64,000 bases of DNA, from positions 1 through 64,000 of the forward strand of contig NZ_JAKLLH010000003.1 in NCBI RefSeq assembly GCF_023150235.1, given 5' to 3'. Shown piece by piece: positions 1-8,270 of the stretch. Position 1 is the stretch's first letter, and every line of letters starts with the position of its first letter. The DNA comes from Azonexus sp. Lineage in GTDB: Bacteria; Pseudomonadota; Gammaproteobacteria; Burkholderiales; Rhodocyclaceae. Both the position numbers and the translations under genes were made by a program. The notes beneath the pieces were generated by a model. The model was not told the origin of the DNA and ran no database searches. It saw only the letters and a list, made by a program, of their open reading frames with translations.

Positions 1-2652
1 TTCTCGACCACCCAGCTTGCCCAGTTCGGCACCGCCGGCATCGCCGCGCTCAAAACCACCCAGGTCGCCGCCCTCACCAGCCCCCAGGTCGTCGCCCTCG
101 CCTCCGCTCAGCTCGACGCCCTCACTTCGACCCAGGTGCCGTCGCTGTCGCTGGCCTCGATTGCGGCCCTCAGCGGGGCCCAGCTCAACCAGTTCAGCAC
201 CGGCGAATTCGCCGCGTTGAGCAGCGTCCAGATCGGCAGCCTGAGCAGCACCCAGGTCGCCGCCTTGAACACCGTCCAGATCGATGCGCTGACCAGCGTC
301 CAGGTACCGGCCTTGAGTACCACGGTGATTGCCAATCTGAGCACGACCCAGCTGGGCCTGCTCGCGACCAGCGAGATTCCGGTGCTGAAAGGCACGCAGA
401 TCGCGGCGCTGACCACCACGCTGCTGCAGAACCTGAGCACGACGCAGCTGGCAGCGCTGACCGGCACCCAGATCGCGGCGCTGAGCAGCACCCAGGCGAC
501 CGGCCTGGCCGACGCCCAGCTGGCGCTGCTGTCGACGACCCAGATCGGCAATCTCGGGACCAGCAGCATCGCCGCCTTCAGCACCACCCAGCTGACCCAA
601 TTCGGTAGCGTCGGCATCGCCGCGTTCAAGACCAAGCAGATCGCGGCCTTGACCACCACGCAACTGCAGAACCTGACGACAGCTCAGTTGAACGCCCTCG
701 CTACGCTGCAAATCGCAACCCTGACGCCGACGCAGGCGACGGCCTTGAGCAATGCCCAACTGGCCGCATTGAGCACGCTCCAGATCGGCAGCCTGACGCC
801 GACCGCGGTCGCCGCGCTGAGCACGACTCAACTGGGGCAATTCAGCAGCGCCGGCATCGCCGCCTTGAAGACCACCCAGGTCACGGTCCTGACCAGCACC
901 CAGGTCAGCAACCTGAGCACCGTCCAGTTCGACGCCTTGAATACGACCCAGGTCGCATCGCTGAACACCAGCGCGATTCCGATTCTCAGCACGACCCAGC
1001 TGGCGCTGCTCAGCACCGGCGAAATCGCCGCCTTGCGCAGCAGCCAGATCGCGGTGCTGACTACCGGCCAGCTGCAGAATTTCGCTACCGCCCAGTTAGC
1101 CGCGTTGAGCACCGCTCAAATCGCTGCCCTGAGCAGCACCCAGAGCAGCAACCTGACCACGACCCAGCTGGCCGCCCTGAGCACGCTGCAAGTCGCCGCG
1201 CTCAGCACCGGCAGCATCGCTGCCTTGAGTACCGCCCAGATCGCGCTGTTCGGCACGCTCGGCATCGCCGCCCTGACCGGCGCGCAAGTCGGGGCGCTGA
1301 GCTCGGCCCAGGCCAGCGGCCTGGCCAGCACGCAACTCGATGCACTGACCAGCAGCCAGGTGCCATCGCTGAGCACAGCCGCGATCAGCGCCCTCTCGAC
1401 CGGGCAAATCAACCTGTTCGCCACCGCCGAGATCGCCGCACTGCGCACCACCCAGATCGCGGTCCTCAGCAGCAGCCAGCTGCAGAACCTGGCGACCGCG
1501 CAACTGGCCGCGCTGACCAGCCAGCAGATCGCCGCGCTGAGCAGCGCCCAGGCCAGCAAGCTGACCGATCCGCAGCTGGCCGCACTGTCGACGCTCCAGG
1601 TCGGCAGCCTCAGCACCAGCGCGATTGCCGCCTTGTCGACCACCCAGATCGCGCAGTTCGGAACGCTCGGCATCGCCGCGCTGAAAGCCACCCAGGTCGG
1701 CGCCCTGAGCAGCACCCAGGTTGCCGGTATCGCCACCGGCCAGTTCGACGCGCTGAGCAGCGCCCAGCTCCCCTACCTGAGCACGGCCGCCGTCGCCGCG
1801 CTGACCGTGGCGCAGATCGGCGTCCTCGGCACCGGTGAAATCGCCAGCCTGAAGACTGCGCAGGTCGCCGCCTTCGGCACGCCGCAGCTGCAAAGCCTGA
1901 GCACCGCGCAGCTCAATACGCTGAGCGCCAGCCAGATTGCCGCCTTGAGCACGGTGCAAGCCACCGGTCTGAGCGACCCGCAACTGGCCGCGCTGAGCAC
2001 AACCCAGCTGAGCAGCCTGAAAACCTCGGCGGTCGCCGCCCTGGCCACGACCCAGATCGGACAATTCGGCACCGTCGGCATCGCCGCGCTGACCGCCGCC
2101 CAGATCGGCGCGCTGACCAGCACCCAGGTCGCCGGCCTCGGCACGCCGCAAATCGATGCCTTGACCACGACCCAGGTCACCGCCCTGAGCACCGCCGCAA
2201 TTGCCGCGCTGGCCAGCAATCAGCTCGGGCAATTCACCACCGGCGAAATCGCCGCGCTGAAGACCGTCCAGGTTGCCGCGCTGACCACCACCCAGCTGCA
2301 GCAACTCAGCAGCGCCCACCTCGGCGCCCTGACCAGCGCCCAGATCGGCGCCCTCAGCGGCACCCAGATCGATGCCCTGAGCAGCCTGCAGGTTGCGCTA
2401 CTGACTTCGACCCAGCTGTCGGGTCTGAGCACCGGCGGGGTCGCGGCGCTGCGCACCGACCAGCTCGACCAGTTCGACAGCGTCGACCTCGGCGTCCTCA
2501 ATACCCGCCAGATCGGAGCGATCACCACCGCCCAGGTCGCCCACTTCAGCACCGGCCAGATCGCCGCGTTCAGCTACACCCAGGTCGCCGCCCTGGCCAC
2601 GGCGCCGGTCGTCGCCATTTCCACCACCCAGGTCCCGTACCTCAACGTTTAA
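1..2652 (+). CDS. Octapeptide-repeat protein, 5'-truncated by the window edge
   Basis: The frame is open from the first base and ends at a TAA at 2650-2652, so only the C-terminal ~883 residues are visible. Almost all of it is made of 8-residue units of the form S/T-T-x-Q-I/L/V-x-x-L, for example STTQIAAL. Variants such as TGEIAAL, TSAIAAL and FGTLGIAAL recur at fixed places in a larger 136-residue period. There is no Cys, and Trp and charged residues are very rare. The last unit ends with VPYLNV. I recognise no catalytic domain. The N-terminus, and therefore any signal or secretion domain, lies outside the window. The regular S/T-x-x-Q pattern could cap short helices in a solenoid, which is inference. 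It may be a surface or adhesin-like structural protein, but function is unknown. The neighbour on the opposite strand is an OGT-like glycosyltransferase. Confidence 0.85.
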   Translation, partial: FSTTQLAQFGTAGIAALKTTQVAALTSPQVVALASAQLDALTSTQVPSLSLASIAALSGAQLNQFSTGEFAALSSVQIGSLSSTQVAALNTVQIDALTSVQVPALSTTVIANLSTTQLGLLATSEIPVLKGTQIAALTTTLLQNLSTTQLAALTGTQIAALSSTQATGLADAQLALLSTTQIGNLGTSSIAAFSTTQLTQFGSVGIAAFKTKQIAALTTTQLQNLTTAQLNALATLQIATLTPTQATALSNAQLAALSTLQIGSLTPTAVAALSTTQLGQFSSAGIAALKTTQVTVLTSTQVSNLSTVQFDALNTTQVASLNTSAIPILSTTQLALLSTGEIAALRSSQIAVLTTGQLQNFATAQLAALSTAQIAALSSTQSSNLTTTQLAALSTLQVAALSTGSIAALSTAQIALFGTLGIAALTGAQVGALSSAQASGLASTQLDALTSSQVPSLSTAAISALSTGQINLFATAEIAALRTTQIAVLSSSQLQNLATAQLAALTSQQIAALSSAQASKLTDPQLAALSTLQVGSLSTSAIAALSTTQIAQFGTLGIAALKATQVGALSSTQVAGIATGQFDALSSAQLPYLSTAAVAALTVAQIGVLGTGEIASLKTAQVAAFGTPQLQSLSTAQLNTLSASQIAALSTVQATGLSDPQLAALSTTQLSSLKTSAVAALATTQIGQFGTVGIAALTAAQIGALTSTQVAGLGTPQIDALTTTQVTALSTAAIAALASNQLGQFTTGEIAALKTVQVAALTTTQLQQLSSAHLGALTSAQIGALSGTQIDALSSLQVALLTSTQLSGLSTGGVAALRTDQLDQFDSVDLGVLNTRQIGAITTAQVAHFSTGQIAAFSYTQVAALATAPVVAISTTQVPYLNV
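664..2652 (+). repeat. Nested tandem repeat: 24-bp unit, 408-bp superperiod
   Basis: Three independent markers recur exactly 408 bp apart. Leu-Gln codons in the LQNL-type unit start at 664, 1072, 1480, 1888 and 2296. The FGTxGIAAL-type unit starts at 841, 1249, 1657 and 2065. The TGEIAAL-type unit starts near 1015, 1423, 1831 and 2239. 408 bp is 17 units of 24 bp. Upstream of 664 the same markers are spaced 240 or 576 bp apart, still multiples of 24, so a 7-unit block (168 bp) has been lost in one place and gained in another. This suggests unequal recombination. Confidence 0.9.
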
Positions 2653-2778
2653 CAGCTTGTTGAAATACCTTCCTGACTGCTGCATGTAGTGCGTCGAATC
2701 GGGAGACAGCTACGCCAGCGGGTGGTGTGATGAACTTTTTCAACGGCCTGTCAAACCGGGAAATCCGGCAGCTCAGGC

Positions 2779-2826
2779 CGATTTTTGCCCCTTTTCACGG
2801 TCGACCGTGGAAATGAACAAAAACCG
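2779..2826. repeat. Dispersed palindromic element, intergenic copy 1
   Basis: The perfect 14-bp palindrome CACGGTCGACCGTG at 2796-2809 sits between an outer pair CGATTTTTG (2779-2787) and CAAAAACCG (2818-2826), which can pair with one mismatch. It lies in the gap between the convergent ends of the repeat gene and the glycosyltransferase gene. The same architecture recurs at 50881-50932 and, degenerate, at 9177-9218. It may act as a terminator or a REP-like element. That role is inference. Confidence 0.6.
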
Positions 2827-2836
2827 CCGCGCCGCT

Positions 2837-5572
2837 TCAGCCCAGGCGGCGGGCGTAGATTTCCATTTGCGCCCGGTAGCGCTGCGGGATGGCGAAGTCG
2901 ACGACGGCAAAACCGCATTCCTGCAGCAGCCGGGTCAGGCTGGCGCGGCTGAAGTTGTGGTAGTGCTCGATTTCGATCCAGTACGGATTTTGTCCGCTGC
3001 GGTCGAGCAGTTGCCAGCTCGACGCGCCGGCATCCGGCAGGCTGAGCACCAGCAGGCCATCGGCGGCGAGCAGGGTGTGCGCGTGGCGCAGCGCGGCACG
3101 CGGGTCGGGCAGGTGTTCGAGGACGTCCATCAGCGACAGCACGCGCAGTTCGGCCAGTTCGGCCGGCGGCGTCCAGGCCAGGAAGTCGGCGGCGGCGACC
3201 GGGTAACCCAGTTCGCTGACGCGGGCAGCGGTTTCGCTGCGGGCATCGAGGCCCTGCACGCGATAACCGAAGTCGGCCGCAGTCATCAGCAAGGCGCCGT
3301 CGCCGCAACCGACATCGACCCACCAGGGCGCCGCGCCGGCCACCAGGACGGCGGCGTAGCCGCCCAGCCAGCGGCTGGCGCGTTCGACCACCGGCGCCCA
3401 TTGGGCGCGCAGGCTGTCGTGCTGCGCCGCCAGCGAGGCCAGCTGCGCCGGATTGGCATGGCGGAAGAGCGCGGCCAGCCCGGCCGCCGACCAGACAGAT
3501 GCGGTATGGACGTGGGCGCAGTCCGGACAGCGCTGCCAGCTCAGCGTCGGCGGCAACTCGCCATGCCACAGCGGGTGTATCCGGCAGTCGTATTCGCCGA
3601 GCGGCTGGCTCTGGCCGCCACACAGCGGGCAGGCCGGCACCGGCTCGCGCAAGGACGGCGGCGGCGACAGGCTCGGCAGCAGCGCCGGCGCGGACGCCAG
3701 TTCGGCCGGAATGTCGAGACAGCGCTGTTCCGGGCTGGCGGCGAGCATCGCCAGGATGCCCTGCTCGAAGTGCCGGGTGAAGCGGGCGGCATCGAACAGC
3801 GGCGCCTGCTGCCGCTGTTCGGCCAGGCGCGCGCGCACTTGCTGCCGGTAGTCGGCGTCGCACCCCAGGCGCACCGCGATCGCCAGCATCGCTTCGGGAT
3901 CCTCGCCGACCAGCTGGGGCAGGCCGATCGCGTGCAACAGGCTGGCGCTGACCCGCGACGAGAAATGCCGCCCCGACGCGGTGACCACCGGCACGCCGGC
4001 CCACAGCGCGTCGGAAGTCGTGGTGTGGCCGTTGCAGATCAGGGTGTCGAGTACCACGTCGGCCAGTTGCAGCCGGGCCAGATGCGCCTGCGGCAAGGCA
4101 AACGGCGCAAAGACCAGGCGCTCGGCGGCAATCCCGGCGGCGGCGGCCTGGGCGCTCAGTTCGCGTTGCGCTGCGGCGCACTGACCGAGCAGCCACAGGA
4201 CGCTGTCCGGCACCTGCTGCAGCACGCGCAGCCAGAGTGCGAAACTGCCCCGGTCGATCTTGTACGACTGGTTGAAGCTGGCATAGACCACCCCCTGCCC
4301 GGGCAGGCCGTGCTCGCGGCGACCGCCCTGCAGCGGCGCAATCGGCCGCCGGCCGTCGTTGCACTGGTAACTGTGCGGCAGCCGGCAGAAGCGCTCGCTG
4401 TAGTGGGCCAGGCTGCTGTCCGGGGTCACCCAGCGGTCGCCGACGATGAAGTCGAGGTCGGGGCTGGCGCAACTGCCGGGGTAACCGAGGTAGGCGGCCT
4501 GCAGCGGCGCCGGGCGATAGGCGAGGATGCCGGCGCGGGCGCCGCCGGTGTAGCCCTTGAGATCAAAGAGCAGGTCGAGGCGGTCGGCGGCGATGCGCTC
4601 GGCGGCTTCGCGGTCGCTCAAGCTGCGCAGGTCAACGTGGTGCTCGACGGCGCCGAGGAAACGCTGGCGGTATTCGGACGCATCCGGCGTGGTGTAGTCG
4701 TAGGCAAAGACCTCGAAACACTCGCGGTCGTGCTGCTCGAACACGCCGATCATCAGGTGCAGCGTCGCGTGATTGCGGAAATCGCAGGAGAGGTAGCCGA
4801 TGCGCAGGCGGCCGGGCGGCCGCTCGCCGCCTGGCCGGGGCAAGGGGCGGATGGCGCCGACGATGCGCTCGCGGTAGGCGCGCGTCACCTCGCGGTTGAT
4901 GCGCTCGTCGGCACACCAGGTGACGTGGGTCAGCGGGTACTCGGCCGGCGCGGCATAGTCGCCGGCGGCGTAGCAGGCCAGCATCTTGCGCTGCAATTCC
5001 TCGGTCCACGCCCAGTCGCAGGTAAACCGCGCCGGCACCAGCGCAGCGCCGATCAGCGCCGGTTCGTCGCCGGCCAGCGCAAGTATCTTGCGGAAAGCGG
5101 CGGTCGACTCCTCGTACAGCTCGTTGCTCTGCAACAGCAGCGCAGCGTGCTTGAGGTAGGCCGGGTTGCGGCTCAGCGCCAGCTGCCGCCGGGCATGCTC
5201 GATGGCCGGGGCAAAACGGCCGACGTTGAAATGGGTGGTGATCAGCGCGTCGAGAATCTCGTCGCTGTCGGGGCTTTCCTCCAGCGCCCGCGCCAGGCAG
5301 GCCAGCGCCTCGTCGCTCTGGCGGGCATCGGCGAGCAGGATGCCCGCCGCCAGCCAGTTGCGGCTGCCGCCACCGGCCGCGCCGGCCTGGCGGTAGGCGG
5401 GAATCGCCTCGGCCGGCCGCCCGGCGACCCGGTAAGCCTCGGCGAGCAGGGTCAGCAGCGCCGGATGCCCGGGCTGTTCGCGCAGCCGGGCCAGCAGTTC
5501 GGGAATTGCCTGCACGGCCTGACCGCCATTGATCAGGGCCAACAGGGTCTGTACCGGATCGGCGGCGCTCAT
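2837..5572 (-). CDS. SPINDLY/OGT-like TPR glycosyltransferase fused to a class I methyltransferase
   Basis: This 911-residue protein has three parts. Residues ~1-230 look like TPR helices. Residues ~250-600 match the GT41-type catalytic region, with RLRIGYLSCDFRNHA, LFDLKGYTGGAR, QAAYLGYPGS, YASFNQSYKI and NGHTTTSDALWAGVPVV. The rest starts with paired CPLCGG and CPDC motifs, probably a zinc site, followed by a SAM-binding VDVGCGDGALL and a LMDVLEHLPDP motif of Methyltransf_23 type. Bacterial relatives of GT41 glycosylate proteins in the cytoplasm. A sugar methylation step by the fused domain is inference. The start follows the S4 gene by 13 bp, so it is probably the last gene of the lut transcript. 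It could instead modify flagellin, or the Ser/Thr-rich repeat protein next to it. Confidence 0.88.
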   Translation of the reverse strand: MSAADPVQTLLALINGGQAVQAIPELLARLREQPGHPALLTLLAEAYRVAGRPAEAIPAYRQAGAAGGGSRNWLAAGILLADARQSDEALACLARALEESPDSDEILDALITTHFNVGRFAPAIEHARRQLALSRNPAYLKHAALLLQSNELYEESTAAFRKILALAGDEPALIGAALVPARFTCDWAWTEELQRKMLACYAAGDYAAPAEYPLTHVTWCADERINREVTRAYRERIVGAIRPLPRPGGERPPGRLRIGYLSCDFRNHATLHLMIGVFEQHDRECFEVFAYDYTTPDASEYRQRFLGAVEHHVDLRSLSDREAAERIAADRLDLLFDLKGYTGGARAGILAYRPAPLQAAYLGYPGSCASPDLDFIVGDRWVTPDSSLAHYSERFCRLPHSYQCNDGRRPIAPLQGGRREHGLPGQGVVYASFNQSYKIDRGSFALWLRVLQQVPDSVLWLLGQCAAAQRELSAQAAAAGIAAERLVFAPFALPQAHLARLQLADVVLDTLICNGHTTTSDALWAGVPVVTASGRHFSSRVSASLLHAIGLPQLVGEDPEAMLAIAVRLGCDADYRQQVRARLAEQRQQAPLFDAARFTRHFEQGILAMLAASPEQRCLDIPAELASAPALLPSLSPPPSLREPVPACPLCGGQSQPLGEYDCRIHPLWHGELPPTLSWQRCPDCAHVHTASVWSAAGLAALFRHANPAQLASLAAQHDSLRAQWAPVVERASRWLGGYAAVLVAGAAPWWVDVGCGDGALLMTAADFGYRVQGLDARSETAARVSELGYPVAAADFLAWTPPAELAELRVLSLMDVLEHLPDPRAALRHAHTLLAADGLLVLSLPDAGASSWQLLDRSGQNPYWIEIEHYHNFSRASLTRLLQECGFAVVDFAIPQRYRAQMEIYARRLG

Positions 5573-5585
5573 CGGCGGGCCTGCG

Positions 5586-5807
5586 TCAGGCGCTTTCGCT
5601 GGTCAACCGCACTTCCTCACCGGCAAAGCTGACCACCTGGCCGGGGCGCAATTTTGCCCGTTTGCGGGTGTCGACCGTGCCATCGACGCGGACCATGCCT
5701 TCGGCAATCGCGGTGTGGGCGGCGCCGCCGGATTCGCACAGGCCGGTGGCCTTGAGCAACTGGTCAAGCTGGATGTGGTCGCCGCGCACGGCAAATTCGA
5801 TGGACAT
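5586..5807 (-). CDS. Small S4-domain RNA-binding protein (YbcJ-like)
   Basis: The protein has 73 residues and is one S4 fold from end to end. The features seen are IQLDQLLKATGL, a Gly-rich turn, VRVDGTVDTRKRAKL and PGQVVSFAGEEV, which match the YbcJ/YaaA-type small S4 proteins thought to bind structured RNA. An upstream in-frame start would add 12 poorly conserved residues. I chose ATG at 5807 because it overlaps the lutC stop as TGATG, which is typical of translational coupling. Its link to lactate oxidation is unclear, and it may simply ride in the operon. Confidence 0.85.
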   Translation of the reverse strand: MSIEFAVRGDHIQLDQLLKATGLCESGGAAHTAIAEGMVRVDGTVDTRKRAKLRPGQVVSFAGEEVRLTSESA

Positions 5808-6597
5808 CAGGAGTCTCCCAACAGGATGATGTGGACGCGGCACGGGCCGTGCGCACCGAGCACGATGGTCTGCTCGATGTCGCCGGTACGCGAAGGCCCG
5901 GAAATGAAATTGAGCGCCCGCGGCAAGCCTCCGCCGCCGACCGCACGGACCTGGGCAAAAGCTTGTTCCATGGTCGCCAGCAGGCGCGACTCGGGGACCA
6001 GTGCGATATGGGTTTCCGGCAACAGGCTGATGCTGGCCGGGGTCTGCGGCGACGAGGCCAGCAGCAGGGTGCCGGTTTCGGCGACAGCGCAGAACGCGCC
6101 GGTAATCCCGACCGGATCGGCATCTGCCGCCGCGCGCGCGGCCACGCTCAGGCCGGCGCTGGCCCAGTCGAGGTCGGCCAGTTCGCCGCTGATCACCGCC
6201 TGCAAGGGCAGGCCCTGCGCCTGCAGCCAGGCGGCAACCGCCGCCGGCGCCGACGCCCGCTGCGCGATGCGGGCGACGCTGCTGGCCAGGCTTTCGGCCT
6301 TGGCGACGAAGCGTGCGACCAGCGCCTCGGGCGCCGCCGCGAACTGCGGCTGCGGCCCAAGCGGCCGGGCCGCCAGATAGGCCTCGGCGGCGGCGCGGCG
6401 ACTGGCGAAATCGCCGCGCGACTTGGTCCCCGCAGTGGCACCGGCGACAGCTGCAGCCGCCGCAACCCCGGCGCCAATCCGTTGCCGGATCTCGTCGCGG
6501 GCGCCCCGGGCGGCAGCCAGCCGCTGCGCATCCTCGGCGGTCGGCGCCGGTACGGGCGAATTCACGGCGGTCGTCACGGAAACTTTCTCACTCGCTT

Positions 6598-6601
<4 letters not shown>
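5807..6601 (-). CDS. lutC: LutC-like LUD-domain protein of lactate oxidation
   Basis: The protein has 264 residues. Its C-terminal two thirds carry the LUD domain, including VGITGAFCAVAETGTLLL and the tail motif GDIEQTIVLGAHGP. LutC acts with LutA and LutB in oxidation of L-lactate to pyruvate by an iron-sulfur complex. Here the three genes are not contiguous, because two other genes lie between lutB and lutC. A TTG six bases upstream is also possible, but GTG at 6601 has GAGGAA at a proper distance and overlaps the upstream stop as GTGA. The first ~50 residues are Ala/Pro-rich and probably flexible. Confidence 0.85.
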
Positions 6602-7551
<950 letters not shown>

Positions 7552-7563
7552 CGCCGCCGGACC

Positions 7564-8268
7564 TCAGGCGAGCAGATCGCAGGCGATTCCGGCCGCGTCG
7601 GCGAGCGCCGCGACCTGGGCACCGAGCCCGGCTTCACCGGTGAACAACAGGCGTTCGATGCCGGCCCGGCAGAGGCCTTCAATCGCGTCCTTGTCGCCCT
7701 GGACCAGGTTGAGCACACCGCCTGGCCAGTCGCAGCGCGAACTCAGTTCGCACAGCGCGAAGACCGCCGACGGAGCCTGCGGGCTGGGTTTGACGGTGAG
7801 CGTGCCGCCGGCCAGCAGCAGCGGTGCAATCGCCGCCGCAAAGCGCGATAGGGGCTGCTCGGCGCCGACCACCAGGCCGAAGACGCCGCTGACGAAACCG
7901 GCCTGGCCGACCACGTCGCTGCGCAGCGCGGCCAGCGCGGCATCGACCTCGGCGCCCGCCGCTTCATCGGCCAGCCCCAGGTCCTGCTGCAAGAGCTTGG
8001 CGAAATGCCCGCGATAACGCTCGAGACCGTCGGCCAGCGCCTGGATGCAGACCCGGCGGGCCGGCATGCCCATCGCCGCCCACTGCGGCTGGGCCCCCTG
8101 CGCGGCGGTGACCGCCTCGGCGGCTTCGGCGGCTCCGCACAGCGGCACCCGGCGCACGGCCTCGCCGCTGACCGGGTTGACCACATTGAAGAAGCGGTCG
8201 CCGACGCTCAGGTAGGCGCGGCCGTTAACCCACATCGGAATGGCCATCGGGCCGTCTGCAAAATCCAT
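7564..8268 (-). CDS. Half-length aldehyde dehydrogenase homologue without catalytic Cys
   Basis: The 234 residues align with the N-terminal half of an aldehyde dehydrogenase. The visible parts are VNPVSGEAVRRVPL, the NAD-contact stretch TLTVKPSPQAPSAV and a degenerate LLFTGEAGLGAQV. The protein stops just where the LELGG glutamate should come, so both the general base and the catalytic Cys region are absent. No remnant of the C-terminal half follows, since the next gene starts 12 bp later. The start at 8268 is two bases after the lutB stop. The frame is clean and packed into the operon, so I treat it as a gene and not a pseudogene. It may be a nucleotide-binding or regulatory subunit. Confidence 0.75.
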   Translation of the reverse strand: MDFADGPMAIPMWVNGRAYLSVGDRFFNVVNPVSGEAVRRVPLCGAAEAAEAVTAAQGAQPQWAAMGMPARRVCIQALADGLERYRGHFAKLLQQDLGLADEAAGAEVDAALAALRSDVVGQAGFVSGVFGLVVGAEQPLSRFAAAIAPLLLAGGTLTVKPSPQAPSAVFALCELSSRCDWPGGVLNLVQGDKDAIEGLCRAGIERLLFTGEAGLGAQVAALADAAGIACDLLA

Positions 8269-8270
8269 GC

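Noticed and set aside
1096..2319. Long open frames on the minus strand opposite the repeat gene
   Set aside because: They are repetitive shadows of the 24-bp units (Gly/Arg/Asp-rich translation) and have no family features or ribosome sites.
1..2652. Tandem 24-bp repeats as a CRISPR-like array
   Set aside because: There are no unique spacers between fixed repeats, the units are in frame and coding throughout, and no cas genes are nearby.
2807..5632. 941-residue plus-strand frame opposite the glycosyltransferase
   Set aside because: It is a GC-rich antisense shadow. The minus strand carries clear TPR, GT41 and methyltransferase motifs.
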